Source: Prevotella sp. UBA2754
Lineage (GTDB): Bacteria; Bacteroidota; Bacteroidia; Bacteroidales; Bacteroidaceae
Assembly: GCA_002353295.1 (NCBI GenBank)
Contig: DEJG01000020.1
Span: 22,115-86,114, forward strand
Direction of reading: 5' to 3'
DNA length: 64,000 nt
This document shows, one piece after another, positions 24,501-34,089 of this stretch (the stretch's first letter is position 1; each line of letters begins with the position of its first letter). The notes under the pieces are model-generated. The model did no database searches. It worked only from the letters and a program-made list of their open reading frames with translations, and was not told the DNA's origin. A program made the translations under genes and the position numbers.

Positions 24501-26354
24501 CTATTTGTCTATCACCTTAGCCCCGATATTCTTCTCCTCATCCAGCATCACATTTTTCGTCTTGATGGCAGCAACACTCTTTGTGTTGTTAAAGATATTG
24601 CGTGATACATTCAATCGTAAATTCTTCGGTAATGAAGTTGCAGACGAAATACTGACATAAGGCGATGTTATCACTCCCTGACTACGGAACATATTTCCTT
24701 CTGCATTCAGCATTGCTCCGTAGTTCGCCAGCGTCTCTGCTGACAGTCCCATAATGGAATACTTAATCTGGTTAACCTGATTCTTGTTCGCGTTGAAAAT
24801 ACAATCTTGTACTGATACTATGGAATTCTGACAATCCAAACCTACCGTACAATTATCAAACAAGCACGTTTCAAATTTTGTCAAGTGAGTCAATAGCGAA
24901 GTATTAATAATATCTGCTATTCTAACCGCCCGCTGGCTGTTCCTCATTCTGCAATTACTAAACACGGTCATGCCATTATTCCCGTGTACTCTTATCAGAT
25001 AATGATCCTCTGGCTTTCCTTTGCCGTTATCCTGAAAATCGCAGTCTGAGAACCGTATCATGGCTATGTCTGCATTTTCCAGATTGGGTTTCGACGACTG
25101 AGGATTTTTTCTCGTTATGTTCACCGACACCGCATAGTTGGGCTTCTCCATCTCCTCTCCCCAGTATGAGCAAACATTACTAACCGTGATATTCATAGCT
25201 CCCCTCGCATTCCCGGCATCTCCTTGAAATAGTTCAATCGCCTCCATCACGTTCCAGCAATACACGTTCTGGATATTCACATTATAGGCTCCCGACGTTC
25301 TGATATATCCATACTTTGCCGTGGGTCTGTCATACCCGTTCACATTGCTCACACTAATGTTATAGGGCATCAGCCCATAATAGTCCGGATAAGGCCATTC
25401 TTTCACACCGAAGGTCTTTTTCACCTCCGTACTGGTTATTGGTCCGATGGCATACTCCATATTCACAAGCGAAGACACACGACCTTTCCAGTCAACATTA
25501 CTGACTTCTACATTATAACAGTTGCCAAGTATGTCTATAGCCACCATGTCATCAGCCTTGGCTGCATATGACTCTCCGCTAATGTTATCAATCTTGATAT
25601 CAAAACACGGTTGAATCGTTGATACGTGAGGGCCTCCTAGGGAAATAAAAGCTCCTGTACCATTCTTCTTCCCCTTTTTCTCACCCATCTGATAGTTACA
25701 GTTTCTTAACTCAATCCTACGAGATTCCCGCATCGAAATGGCTGAATAGGCGTGATGTCTCAGTTTATCATACGTGTCGATATTATCGATGATAGAAGAA
25801 CCGCTGAAGTCGATGGTCAAATCCTGTTCATATCTCAATTCTATACCTTCGTTCACCTCATACGTTCCTTTCTCTACATGAATCACCCGCTTGTTCTTGT
25901 GCGTGATAACCTGCGACTTATCATCATACCAACAACTACAGAAATTCCTAAGCAGTACTAATAACTCTACATCCTTATTAGTGAACCACTTCGTGTAGAT
26001 ATGCTCGTTTGAAGGGCATCCCGTTATCTCACAATCTATTGCCACATTCCCTTCTAAATAACAACCGTTCAGATTGACCATCCCGTTTTTCAGATTTCCT
26101 CCCGCAAAAACGAGTGTACTACCAGAAGGAATAGTAACACTTGCATTTTTAAGGTCGAAACTGTTTCTGACCTCGTATGTGGTATTCTTCCGGGTTAATT
26201 GTTGTGCTAAAGGTTTGCTCTTTTCTAAAACGATATAGTCATCTGCAGCTTTTGCGGAAACAGTGCACGCCTTTGCACTTCCAATACTGGCAGCAAAGAA
26301 ACACAACAATGCTATTCCTGCGTGGAATAGATACTTGAGATATCGGGCTGTCAC
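24501..26354 (-). CDS. Exported parallel beta-helix protein
   Basis: A 617-residue protein with a signal peptide (HAGIALLCFFAASIGSAKA). After a beta-strand-rich region (FDLKNASVTIPSGSTLVFAG) the body has many short turns of the kind ITVSNVCSYWGEE, VEVSNVDWKG and IRFSDCDFQDNGKGK, spaced like coils of a right-handed beta-helix, as in pectate-lyase-like proteins. No lyase catalytic residues can be assigned. Its position beside polysaccharide genes suggests an enzyme or binding protein acting on the surface polymer, perhaps a depolymerase or epimerase. The start of the next gene is 14 bp downstream. Confidence 0.65.
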   Translation of the reverse strand: MTARYLKYLFHAGIALLCFFAASIGSAKACTVSAKAADDYIVLEKSKPLAQQLTRKNTTYEVRNSFDLKNASVTIPSGSTLVFAGGNLKNGMVNLNGCYLEGNVAIDCEITGCPSNEHIYTKWFTNKDVELLVLLRNFCSCWYDDKSQVITHKNKRVIHVEKGTYEVNEGIELRYEQDLTIDFSGSSIIDNIDTYDKLRHHAYSAISMRESRRIELRNCNYQMGEKKGKKNGTGAFISLGGPHVSTIQPCFDIKIDNISGESYAAKADDMVAIDILGNCYNVEVSNVDWKGRVSSLVNMEYAIGPITSTEVKKTFGVKEWPYPDYYGLMPYNISVSNVNGYDRPTAKYGYIRTSGAYNVNIQNVYCWNVMEAIELFQGDAGNARGAMNITVSNVCSYWGEEMEKPNYAVSVNITRKNPQSSKPNLENADIAMIRFSDCDFQDNGKGKPEDHYLIRVHGNNGMTVFSNCRMRNSQRAVRIADIINTSLLTHLTKFETCLFDNCTVGLDCQNSIVSVQDCIFNANKNQVNQIKYSIMGLSAETLANYGAMLNAEGNMFRSQGVITSPYVSISSATSLPKNLRLNVSRNIFNNTKSVAAIKTKNVMLDEEKNIGAKVIDK

Positions 26355-26356
26355 TG

Positions 26357-27631
26357 TTACATGTGTTTTAATATATCAACAAAGTTCTCAACGACATACT
26401 CCACATCCTCATCTGTCAGTTTTGTATGCAGGGGCAGTGTAATCTCATTCTCAAAGAGCTGATACGCGTTCGGGAAGTCATTGATGTCGAACCCCAGTGA
26501 CTTATATGCCGTCATCATAGGCAGCGGCTTGTAGTGGACATTGCAGGCAATACCACGTTCCGCCATCTGCTCAATCACTTTGTTTGCCTCTTCACGTGTT
26601 TTGCCAAGTAAGCGTACCAAATACAGATGATGGGAGCTGCAATGATTTTCATCTTTATGATTTAGTACTGATACGGGAAGAGTTTTCAACGCTTCATTGT
26701 ATCTACGCACAATCTCATAGCGACGCTCCAATATTCCCTGATACCGCTCCATCTGAACCAAACCAAGTGCGGCCATGATGTCTGTCATGTTACACTTATA
26801 CCACGGTCCGATGATGTCATACTCCCAAGCCCCCAGTTTAGTCTTAGCCAACGCATCTTTATTCTGACCGTGCAGTGAAAACAACTGCGAAATTCTGTAA
26901 AGTAATTCATTCCAGGTCTCACCCTCTTTCTTTGGGACAGTAGGCATGTAATCCACATCCGTAGGAACCACCTCATTACCGAAAGGCAAATTCCACGTCA
27001 TCGCTCCACCTTCAGCAGTGGTAAAATTCTTCACGGCATGGAAGCTGAACGAACTGAAGTCTGCTATCTCACCTGCCATCTTTCCCTTGCGCATACCTCC
27101 AAACGAGTGAGCGCAGTCAGCTGACACGATGATGCGACCTATCTTTGCCTGCAAAGTATTAGAGGGCTTAAATAGTTTTTTCTTTGCCTCTACAATCTCA
27201 AGCACTCGGTCATAGTCAGCCACGACACCGCCAAGATCCACTGGCACGATTACCTTCGTACGCTCCGTAATAGCATCCGCCAGTTGGTCATAGTCCATTT
27301 CCACATTATCCTTCTGACTGTCTACCATCACCACCTTAGCGCCAACATGTGTCACCACCGATGCGGTAGCCGTGTAGGTATATGCCGGAACTATTACCTC
27401 ATCCCCAGGCCCGACACCAAGCAGATGGAGCACCATCTCCATAGCAGCTGTCGCAGAGTTCAGACACACCGTCTTTTCCGTATGCACAAACCCCGAAATC
27501 TGCCGTTCAAGTTCTTTTGTCTTAGGACCGGTGGTAATCCATCCGCTCAAGATTGCCTCTCTTACGAGTGCAGCCTCCTTCTCCGTCATATCCGGCGGAG
27601 AGAAAGGTATGTTTCTCAATTTCATGTTCAT
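26357..27631 (-). CDS. DegT/DnrJ/EryC1/StrS sugar aminotransferase
   Basis: PLP-dependent aminotransferase that puts an amino group on a nucleotide keto-sugar, 424 residues. Seen are TGPKTKELERQISGF at the start, SATAAMEMVL, VIVPAYTYTATASVV and SFHAVKNFTTAEGG with the PLP Lys, and late MTAYKSLGFDINDFPNA. In the context of an initiating sugar transferase, ATP-grasp ligase and SDR it probably makes the 4-amino sugar of the first repeat-unit residue. A second in-frame Met three codons in (MKLRNIPFSPPDM) may be the true start. Confidence 0.9.
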   Translation of the reverse strand: MNMKLRNIPFSPPDMTEKEAALVREAILSGWITTGPKTKELERQISGFVHTEKTVCLNSATAAMEMVLHLLGVGPGDEVIVPAYTYTATASVVTHVGAKVVMVDSQKDNVEMDYDQLADAITERTKVIVPVDLGGVVADYDRVLEIVEAKKKLFKPSNTLQAKIGRIIVSADCAHSFGGMRKGKMAGEIADFSSFSFHAVKNFTTAEGGAMTWNLPFGNEVVPTDVDYMPTVPKKEGETWNELLYRISQLFSLHGQNKDALAKTKLGAWEYDIIGPWYKCNMTDIMAALGLVQMERYQGILERRYEIVRRYNEALKTLPVSVLNHKDENHCSSHHLYLVRLLGKTREEANKVIEQMAERGIACNVHYKPLPMMTAYKSLGFDINDFPNAYQLFENEITLPLHTKLTDEDVEYVVENFVDILKHM

Positions 27632-27638
27632 AATTCAA

Positions 27639-28871
27639 CTATTTTTTTTCAAATGACTTAATCACTTTTATATACTTCTTTGTTCCAACATCTCTCGTGA
27701 GATTATCTAGTATAAACTGACGTGCATTCCTGCCCATCTCCTCACGCAGAGCAGTATTATTTTTTAGCGTAGTTATTGCCTCTACGAACTCTTCAACATT
27801 CCCAGCATGTGTAAATACGCCAAGACAATTTTTCTCTAGTGTCTCTTTGAGTTCCCCTTCGTCAAAATTAGCAACCACAGGCCTTCCGCAAGACATTATA
27901 GTCCAGGTCTTAGATGGCATTGCGCTTCCTCCAAATCCTTTCTTACACGAGACAACGCAAACATCTCCTAGACTATACACCTGACTTACTCGTTCAAAAG
28001 GTTGCAACGGATTAAGATGGAGATTAGATATTCCTTCTTTTGAGATCACACTCCTTAGTTCGTCTTCTTTACCGCCTGTACCAAATACTACGAACTCAAT
28101 ATCGGGCAGTTGTTTTGCCGCATCTACGACAATGCCTATATTCTGAGCATTTCCTAGATTACCAGCATAGACTACAGTGTACTTTTCACGAGACAGACCA
28201 AACTCTTCATATAAAGGATTATCTTCTTTTAAAACTGGATATATTGCCTTTTCATCCACCCAGTTATAAATCACCACTATCTTCTCTTCTGGAACCCCTT
28301 TAGCCATAATGTTCCTCTTAAAATCCTCAGAGATAACGATTATCTTGTCAGCATTACGATATGTAAAGTTTTCTATCACTCTCCCAATCTTCCATAAAAA
28401 TCCGCCTCTTTTTGCCAAACCAGAACCAGCAAGAGAATCTGGAAAAATATCCTGAAGATTATAGATAATCGGTTTCCCGTTAATCTTCTTTGCCAATCCT
28501 GCCATTGCACCTTTTATCGGTGGCGTGCTAGTAATAAACATAACGTCACACTGTCTGGCATCTTTCGCAAACACAGCACGGTTAAACTGCATAATACATG
28601 CAATCGTATAACGCAACGCTCTTAAAATCGGGTTCTTACCTTCTCTAAATAAAGAAAAGCGATGTATGGTAGCATGACCATCATACATCTTTTCCTTTTT
28701 TTTCTTCTTATACTCGTTACGCACTTCTGCCGCAATACCTCTTGTAGGAGTCGGGCAGTAAATAGCCATATCAATCCCAGCATTGGCAATAGCCTCACGC
28801 AGATTGTCATCCAAGTGAGAACTTGACATACTCTCCGGGTAGAAATAAGCTGGCACTTCTAAAATCTTCAT
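27639..28871 (-). CDS. Glycosyltransferase family 4 (WbuB-like)
   Basis: A 410-residue GT-B enzyme. The N-terminal domain opens with MKILEVPAYFYPESMSSS. The C-terminal donor domain has YTVVYAGNLGNAQNIGIVVD and PSKTWTIMSCGRPVVAN, the GT4 E/C-type sugar-nucleotide site (the usual EAMA-like motif is replaced by SCGRP, as in WbuB/WcaI types). It probably adds an N-acetylhexosamine-type sugar to the lipid-linked acceptor. The stop overlaps the ATP-grasp start by one base. Confidence 0.85.
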   Translation of the reverse strand: MKILEVPAYFYPESMSSSHLDDNLREAIANAGIDMAIYCPTPTRGIAAEVRNEYKKKKKEKMYDGHATIHRFSLFREGKNPILRALRYTIACIMQFNRAVFAKDARQCDVMFITSTPPIKGAMAGLAKKINGKPIIYNLQDIFPDSLAGSGLAKRGGFLWKIGRVIENFTYRNADKIIVISEDFKRNIMAKGVPEEKIVVIYNWVDEKAIYPVLKEDNPLYEEFGLSREKYTVVYAGNLGNAQNIGIVVDAAKQLPDIEFVVFGTGGKEDELRSVISKEGISNLHLNPLQPFERVSQVYSLGDVCVVSCKKGFGGSAMPSKTWTIMSCGRPVVANFDEGELKETLEKNCLGVFTHAGNVEEFVEAITTLKNNTALREEMGRNARQFILDNLTRDVGTKKYIKVIKSFEKK

Positions 28872-30052
28872 TAATCAATCCTTATTTGAATACTTTCCAT
28901 AGCCTTTTCACAAGCCTTCACCGCATCTTCAGCAGAGACTCCCTGGGCAATCACAAACCCAATGCGATCGTTACTACAATGGATAGGAGTCGATTCCTCT
29001 CCTACTTCCTTGGTAAAGGTGATCTGTTTTACGCCAGATATCCGAAGAGACTCCTCTAGGTTATCGATAGCCGAGATGGTTCCATATGACGCCTCAAAGT
29101 AGCGGATGGCCGAGCCACAATGAAGTGAAGGTACAATGTCCGGTTTCTCTCCCAAAGCAACTTTAATAGTGGCTTTCACCATATCGATGCCTGTACTGAG
29201 AGGCACAAGATGCGTAGTTATATTGTCACCGCCCATTCTGGCTCCCAACTCTATCATCACTGGACCTCTTGAGGTCACTCTCATTTCTACGTGGGCGGGG
29301 CCTTTATTAATCCCCAAAGACTTGCAAGCAGCAGTTGCAACCTCCCTTATTTGTTGTTGTGTATCATCAGACAATTGGGATGGTTGGGTATGTCCCATTT
29401 CAACAAAATGGGGGGCTTCTGTCGTTATTTTATCTGTTATCTGAAGAATATTCACTACACCATCTACTACCATAACCTCAACAGATACCTCGGGGCCTTC
29501 CAAAAATTCCTCAACGATTACTTTACCGTGACGGCTGCAAGAGTGGCTATACTCATAGCTTGCTAGAAGCTCTTCATAACTATTCACCTTTGCAACGCCA
29601 TGACTGCCAGCATTGTCAGTTGGCTTCATTATACACGGGAAATTAACTTTGCCTTTTAACGACTTCAAGTCTTCATAGGAGTCTATATCATAGTACCATG
29701 GGGAAGGCACACCGTAGGCCTTAAAAGCCTTGATCATATCATATTTATCAGTAGCCTTCACTGCTGTTTCGTAATTGATACTATGTAAGTGCAACTTATC
29801 GGATGCTTTTGCCACTCCTCGCATAGGCATGTCTGTAGCCAACGTCATTATTCCGTCAGGACGATATATCTCGGCAGCCTTCAAAACCGCATCTTCCTCC
29901 ATTGTTGATGCATTGTAATACTCATCAGCATATGGAATACCTACAGCTTGTGGATTATAGTCCACAACTGCCACATGAAGGCCCATTTCCTTAGCTTTCA
30001 ATATCGCAGGGAGTTGAAGCACAGACGCTCCCACAATCATTAGTTTTTTCAT
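28871..30052 (-). CDS. ATP-grasp ligase
   Basis: A 393-residue carboxylate-amine ligase of the ATP-grasp superfamily. Visible motifs are a Rossmann-type start (KLMIVGASVLQLPAI), FPCIMKPTDNAGSHGVAKV (ATP-binding lysine and glycine loop), VIVEEFLEGPEVSVEV and the metal site MIELGARMGGDNI. Next to a sugar transferase and an aminotransferase, it most likely attaches an amino acid or similar acid to the sugar amino group. The gene touches its neighbours on both sides, so it is tightly coupled. Confidence 0.85.
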   Translation of the reverse strand: MKKLMIVGASVLQLPAILKAKEMGLHVAVVDYNPQAVGIPYADEYYNASTMEEDAVLKAAEIYRPDGIMTLATDMPMRGVAKASDKLHLHSINYETAVKATDKYDMIKAFKAYGVPSPWYYDIDSYEDLKSLKGKVNFPCIMKPTDNAGSHGVAKVNSYEELLASYEYSHSCSRHGKVIVEEFLEGPEVSVEVMVVDGVVNILQITDKITTEAPHFVEMGHTQPSQLSDDTQQQIREVATAACKSLGINKGPAHVEMRVTSRGPVMIELGARMGGDNITTHLVPLSTGIDMVKATIKVALGEKPDIVPSLHCGSAIRYFEASYGTISAIDNLEESLRISGVKQITFTKEVGEESTPIHCSNDRIGFVIAQGVSAEDAVKACEKAMESIQIRID

Positions 30053-30640
30053 TTATGCTCTATAAACGTCTTTATGAGATAATACAATTTTTATTGTCAG
30101 CCAAATCACTTTGCAGTCAAACAAGAATGAGAGATGCTCTACATAGTAAATGTCTGCTTGCAGTTTCTCTTTTGTACCAACAGAGTTTCTATTAATAGCT
30201 TGATTCCACCCCGTGATACCAGGACGAACTGTCAAAATAACCCTTTCCTCTGGAGTATAATGCTCCAGATAAAAGGCAGAGTCCGGTCGTGGTCCTATAA
30301 GCGCCATATCGCCAATCAGCACGTTCAGCAACTGTGGTATTTCATCCAAACTTGTTTTACGCAAGAATCTTCCCACCTTGGTCACTCTTGGGTCATCCTC
30401 TGCATTATAGGTACTACCATCTTCCATTCTCAAGTCTGGAGCATTCACTATCATCGAACGGAACTTGAACATTTTGAATATCCGTCCATTCTTTCCAATA
30501 CGAGATGCCATGTGAAATAGCGGCCCTCCATCGTCCAACTTGATGGCAATCCACACAAACAGGCACAACAGCAATACAAAGGGTAACGCAATTAAAGCAA
30601 TGATATAATCTATCAATCGCTTAAAAAAATGCTTATACAT
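30053..30640 (-). CDS. Initiating undecaprenyl-phosphate sugar phosphotransferase
   Basis: A 195-residue small bacterial sugar transferase (PglC/WbaP-C-terminal type). One membrane helix (DYIIALIALPFVLLLCLFVW) is followed by FKMFKFRSM, the DDPRVTKVGRFLRKTSLDE segment with the catalytic Asp-Glu and a LIGPRPD motif. It starts repeat-unit synthesis at the inner membrane by moving a phospho-sugar (often a 2,4-diamino or 4-amino trideoxy sugar) to undecaprenyl phosphate. It lies upstream of ATP-grasp and downstream of an SDR gene by 3 bp. Confidence 0.9.
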   Translation of the reverse strand: MYKHFFKRLIDYIIALIALPFVLLLCLFVWIAIKLDDGGPLFHMASRIGKNGRIFKMFKFRSMIVNAPDLRMEDGSTYNAEDDPRVTKVGRFLRKTSLDEIPQLLNVLIGDMALIGPRPDSAFYLEHYTPEERVILTVRPGITGWNQAINRNSVGTKEKLQADIYYVEHLSFLFDCKVIWLTIKIVLSHKDVYRA

Positions 30641-30643
30641 AAT

Positions 30644-31651
30644 CTAATATTTGAATAAATCCCTGTACAGGTTATTATCCCAGTCTTTCTTAAAATCCTC
30701 CATCATCTGGCGATAAGTCTTGAACTTGGGTTCAAAGCCAAAATCTCTTTTGGCTTTTTCCATAGAGAAGAGATAAGAGGGTGTATTATTCTGCACTTCT
30801 GGCTTATAGAGAATACGGCTCCGACGGCCGTCAGCAGGACCAAACACATCACGCATCACTTCTGCCTGCTCTTGGAGTGTTACACCATTTCCGGCAGTCA
30901 TATTGTAAAGACCATAGGTATTTTCACTCTTAATGGCCAGATAGAAAGCATGGGCAATATCCTTCACATACCCCACGTCCCGAATCATCTTGGGATTGCC
31001 AAACACAGTGATATCCTCAGCCTTTTCTGCTTTTTCCATAAAAATCTGGAAGCCAGACTTCTTCATCTCACCGTTAACAAACAGAGACATGTGAGGCGTT
31101 ACACCAAATACAGTGGGGAATCTGAATACAGCATTCTTCATGCCATGCTGCTGGTTGTAATACTCCATCACATCATTGGCAGCATTTTTTGAAATCACAT
31201 ATACAGCATGGTCGCCTGTGTAAATAAAGTCACGAGGCTCATCTTCCGTGATACGCTTTGTTGCACTCCATGCACCTCGGACATCTGCGTAAGAACATGT
31301 AGAGATAACCCTCTTTATTCCGTTTTTACGGCAATACTCCAGCACATTGATGGTTCCTATGACATTGATTAGGAAGTAATCCGCTGCATTCTCATCCTCA
31401 TCAAGATTTACTGGAGCGTTAGCGGGTAAAAGACCAGCCAGAAGGATTACACCTTCTACATCCTTCCTAGGCAGCTTCTCAAAATCCGCCTCATTGTTGA
31501 GATCTAAATTCACATACTCAACGCCCAGAGCATCATAGTGCTCCTTAAAGCGATTTTTACGCCCTGTTACAAGAACTTTGCATCCCTGATTAAGTAATTC
31601 GGTAACTGTATGTACACCGATAAAACTTGTTGCTCCTATTACTATAATCAT
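30644..31651 (-). CDS. NAD-dependent epimerase/dehydratase
   Basis: A 335-residue extended SDR. NAD site VIGATSFIGVHTV, then ILLAGLLPA, STCSYAD and the catalytic HAVYVISKNAAND (Tyr and Lys), with RFPTVFGV for substrate binding. It may act as 4-epimerase, reductase or 4,6-dehydratase on the sugar handed to the sugar transferase encoded just downstream. The exact sugar is not decidable. Confidence 0.85.
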   Translation of the reverse strand: MIIVIGATSFIGVHTVTELLNQGCKVLVTGRKNRFKEHYDALGVEYVNLDLNNEADFEKLPRKDVEGVILLAGLLPANAPVNLDEDENAADYFLINVIGTINVLEYCRKNGIKRVISTCSYADVRGAWSATKRITEDEPRDFIYTGDHAVYVISKNAANDVMEYYNQQHGMKNAVFRFPTVFGVTPHMSLFVNGEMKKSGFQIFMEKAEKAEDITVFGNPKMIRDVGYVKDIAHAFYLAIKSENTYGLYNMTAGNGVTLQEQAEVMRDVFGPADGRRSRILYKPEVQNNTPSYLFSMEKAKRDFGFEPKFKTYRQMMEDFKKDWDNNLYRDLFKY

Positions 31652-31663
31652 TATAAATGAATT

Positions 31664-33037
31664 TTAATTTTTAAAATTATTAATAATTACATTGAATAAT
31701 TCATCAATGTTATATGTCTTCACAATCTCTTTAGAATTTAACGATGGGAATAAGGTAAACATAGTTTGATCCTTTGGATTTGTAATAATAGCCACAGGTA
31801 AAGAGTTATTATAAATTGCCTCCAGTAAAACGGTGGACTTTCTTGAAATACAGATATTGCCAGTCAATGAAAGTTCATAATCTGAAATATAGTCAACTTT
31901 CAAACCCTCATAATTAGTCTTGCTATCTCCTGGATGTAGTTTCAAGTAAAGATTCCACCCTTTTTCTTCCAATTTAGGTAAAAGACCATTCACTATATCC
32001 ACATTAACATTCACCTCACGAGGTTCCGTGAAGAAAATGATCATCTTTTCATGAGGTTTGTCGTAATGATACTCAAACATCCTGCAAATGATGTCTTCAT
32101 CATAAACATATTTCTTTGTATTGTATAGACTATTCAGATAGTCTGCGGTAAATTGGCTATGTACATAGAAAACATCACAAGAGAAACCTTTGGGAAACTT
32201 GAAGCCATACTCAATTCCATGAGGTATACAATACGATTTAAGGCCATATTTCTGACATAGTTGCTCTTCTATGACCGAATATCTATCCAAATTATTACCA
32301 GTGTAGAAATTGCATCCTTTAAAATATGGCAGATACTCTTCCATCATCATTTTATAAATCTCGGCATAAATGATACGTTTCTTGTAAAAATCAAACAACG
32401 CATACTTGAAATGCCGGCCAAGCATAGGTACATAAAAAGCAACCATCGTTTTCATGGTTTTAAAAGCATTTATATATGCCTTTATAGTCCATTTAAGCCG
32501 TTTGCCCTTCGGGAACAGTCTATATATTGAATCTTTTTCAAAAAAAGACTCTACTTCTTGGTAGATTTCTGGGAACTTCTTAAACTTTTTGATGGAAGCC
32601 TTAGTACGTACTACTGCAAACTTATCTTTAGAAGTAATACCTGGTTTGTAAGGAATAGCCAATAATTTGAAAGCGAAATATAAAGTAGAAGAAAGAAGAG
32701 ATAACTGGTAAGAAATCCATGCGACAAACCTATCTTTAAAGCCTACGCCATCAACATACAGACCTTTCTTAGTACAGACATCCTTAGCAAAAAACTTATA
32801 TCTTACGTCTGATCTACCAACGACCAGTCTGTCAGCATCGTTTTTCTTTATCCACTCCTCTATAGCCAAATAATACTGGATAAGGTTATTAAAAACCTCG
32901 TTTACACCGTAAGTATCATTATAATATCTTTCCGCTTCCTTATCAGAGAGAGCATAGAAATCCGTATCGAACAAGTCGTCAATCTTCGTCTCCTTGTTTT
33001 TGTAAATAATACTCTTATCTCTTATTTCCGCCTTCAT
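31664..33037 (-). CDS. Putative GT-B glycosyltransferase
   Basis: A 457-residue protein without a strong named family. The C-terminal third looks like the donor half of a GT-B enzyme: MIIFFTEPREVN, then GWNLYLKLHPGDSKTNYEG and GNICISRKSTVLLEAIYN, arranged as in CDP-glycerol/capsule-type transferases. The N-terminal half contains a hydrophobic stretch (WISYQLSLLSSTLYFAFKLL) and a basic patch, so it may be membrane-associated. It lies in the AT-rich central part of the locus between an SDR gene and a sugar kinase gene. Confidence 0.6.
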   Translation of the reverse strand: MKAEIRDKSIIYKNKETKIDDLFDTDFYALSDKEAERYYNDTYGVNEVFNNLIQYYLAIEEWIKKNDADRLVVGRSDVRYKFFAKDVCTKKGLYVDGVGFKDRFVAWISYQLSLLSSTLYFAFKLLAIPYKPGITSKDKFAVVRTKASIKKFKKFPEIYQEVESFFEKDSIYRLFPKGKRLKWTIKAYINAFKTMKTMVAFYVPMLGRHFKYALFDFYKKRIIYAEIYKMMMEEYLPYFKGCNFYTGNNLDRYSVIEEQLCQKYGLKSYCIPHGIEYGFKFPKGFSCDVFYVHSQFTADYLNSLYNTKKYVYDEDIICRMFEYHYDKPHEKMIIFFTEPREVNVNVDIVNGLLPKLEEKGWNLYLKLHPGDSKTNYEGLKVDYISDYELSLTGNICISRKSTVLLEAIYNNSLPVAIITNPKDQTMFTLFPSLNSKEIVKTYNIDELFNVIINNFKN

Positions 33038-33050
33038 TTCATTCCGATTT

Positions 33051-34088
33051 TTATCTTTTTACTCTTCCACTTGAATCTCCATTCATCAAGTTCTCCACCT
33101 CCTGAAAAGTTACCCAGTTATAGTCACCTTTCAAGGTATGCTTCAAACAGCTGGCAGCAGTAGCAAACTCCAGTGCCCTGCGATCATCCTCATAATGAAG
33201 CAGACCAAAGATGAGACCACCCATAAAGGAATCTCCACCACCTACTCTATCTACAATATCCGTAATATCATAGCGACGGGACTCTATCAGTTCTTTGCCA
33301 TTATAAAGCACACCACCCCACGTATTGTGGTTGGCATTGATGGCACCTCGAAGTGTAACCACCATCTTCTTGCAACGGGGGAAGCGTTCCATCATCTGTT
33401 GGCAAACACTTAAGAAACTAGTCTGGTCAACATTTCCGTTGGTCTTGGCGGCATCAAAATCCTTGGGCTTGATACCAAACACTTTTTCACAGTCTTCCTC
33501 ATTGCCAAGAATGATATCAGAACCAGCCACCATCTCGGGCATTACCTCTGCAGCAGTCTTGCCATACTTCCAGAGATTACCGCGATAATTAATATCACAA
33601 CTGACCGTTACACCTAATTCGTTGGCGGTCTTAATTGCCTTCAAACACTCTGCGGCGGCATTGGCAGACAATGCCGGTGTAATACCAGTCCAGTGGAACC
33701 ATGTGGCATCTTTCAGAATCTCTTTCCAATCGATAGAGCCCGGCTCAACCGTTGCTATGGAACTATCCTCTCGGTCATAATAAACCTTGGAAGGACGGGC
33801 ATTGCTGCCTGTCTCCAAATAGAGAATGCCCATTCGCTTTCCAGTCCGTTGGATATGGTCAACACCCACCTTATGTCCTCTCAAATCCATGATACAGCGT
33901 TCTGCAATAGGATTATCCGGCAGGCAGGTGATATAATCTGTCGCTATACCATAATTGGCCAGCGACACCGCCACGTTCGCTTCTGCTCCGGCATAACTCA
34001 CGTCGAGGCAGTTGGCTTGTATTAGCTTGAGGTAATCAGGTGCACCGAGGCGCACCATGATTTCCCCAAATGTTACTACTTTTTGCAT
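33051..34088 (-). CDS. PfkB-family sugar kinase (KDG-kinase-like)
   Basis: A 345-residue ribokinase-fold enzyme. It starts VVTFGEIMVRLGAP, with DVSYAGAEANVAVSLANYG, WFHWTGITPALS and the C-terminal signature DIVDRVGGGDSFMGGL, which holds the catalytic Asp. Members are often 2-keto-3-deoxygluconate kinases. Here the gene is followed in the locus order by an aldolase and a KdsB-like CMP transferase (both upstream in transcription), so it may phosphorylate a sugar or sugar acid in the same ulosonic-acid route. Confidence 0.85.
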   Translation of the reverse strand: MQKVVTFGEIMVRLGAPDYLKLIQANCLDVSYAGAEANVAVSLANYGIATDYITCLPDNPIAERCIMDLRGHKVGVDHIQRTGKRMGILYLETGSNARPSKVYYDREDSSIATVEPGSIDWKEILKDATWFHWTGITPALSANAAAECLKAIKTANELGVTVSCDINYRGNLWKYGKTAAEVMPEMVAGSDIILGNEEDCEKVFGIKPKDFDAAKTNGNVDQTSFLSVCQQMMERFPRCKKMVVTLRGAINANHNTWGGVLYNGKELIESRRYDITDIVDRVGGGDSFMGGLIFGLLHYEDDRRALEFATAASCLKHTLKGDYNWVTFQEVENLMNGDSSGRVKR

Positions 34089-34089
34089 G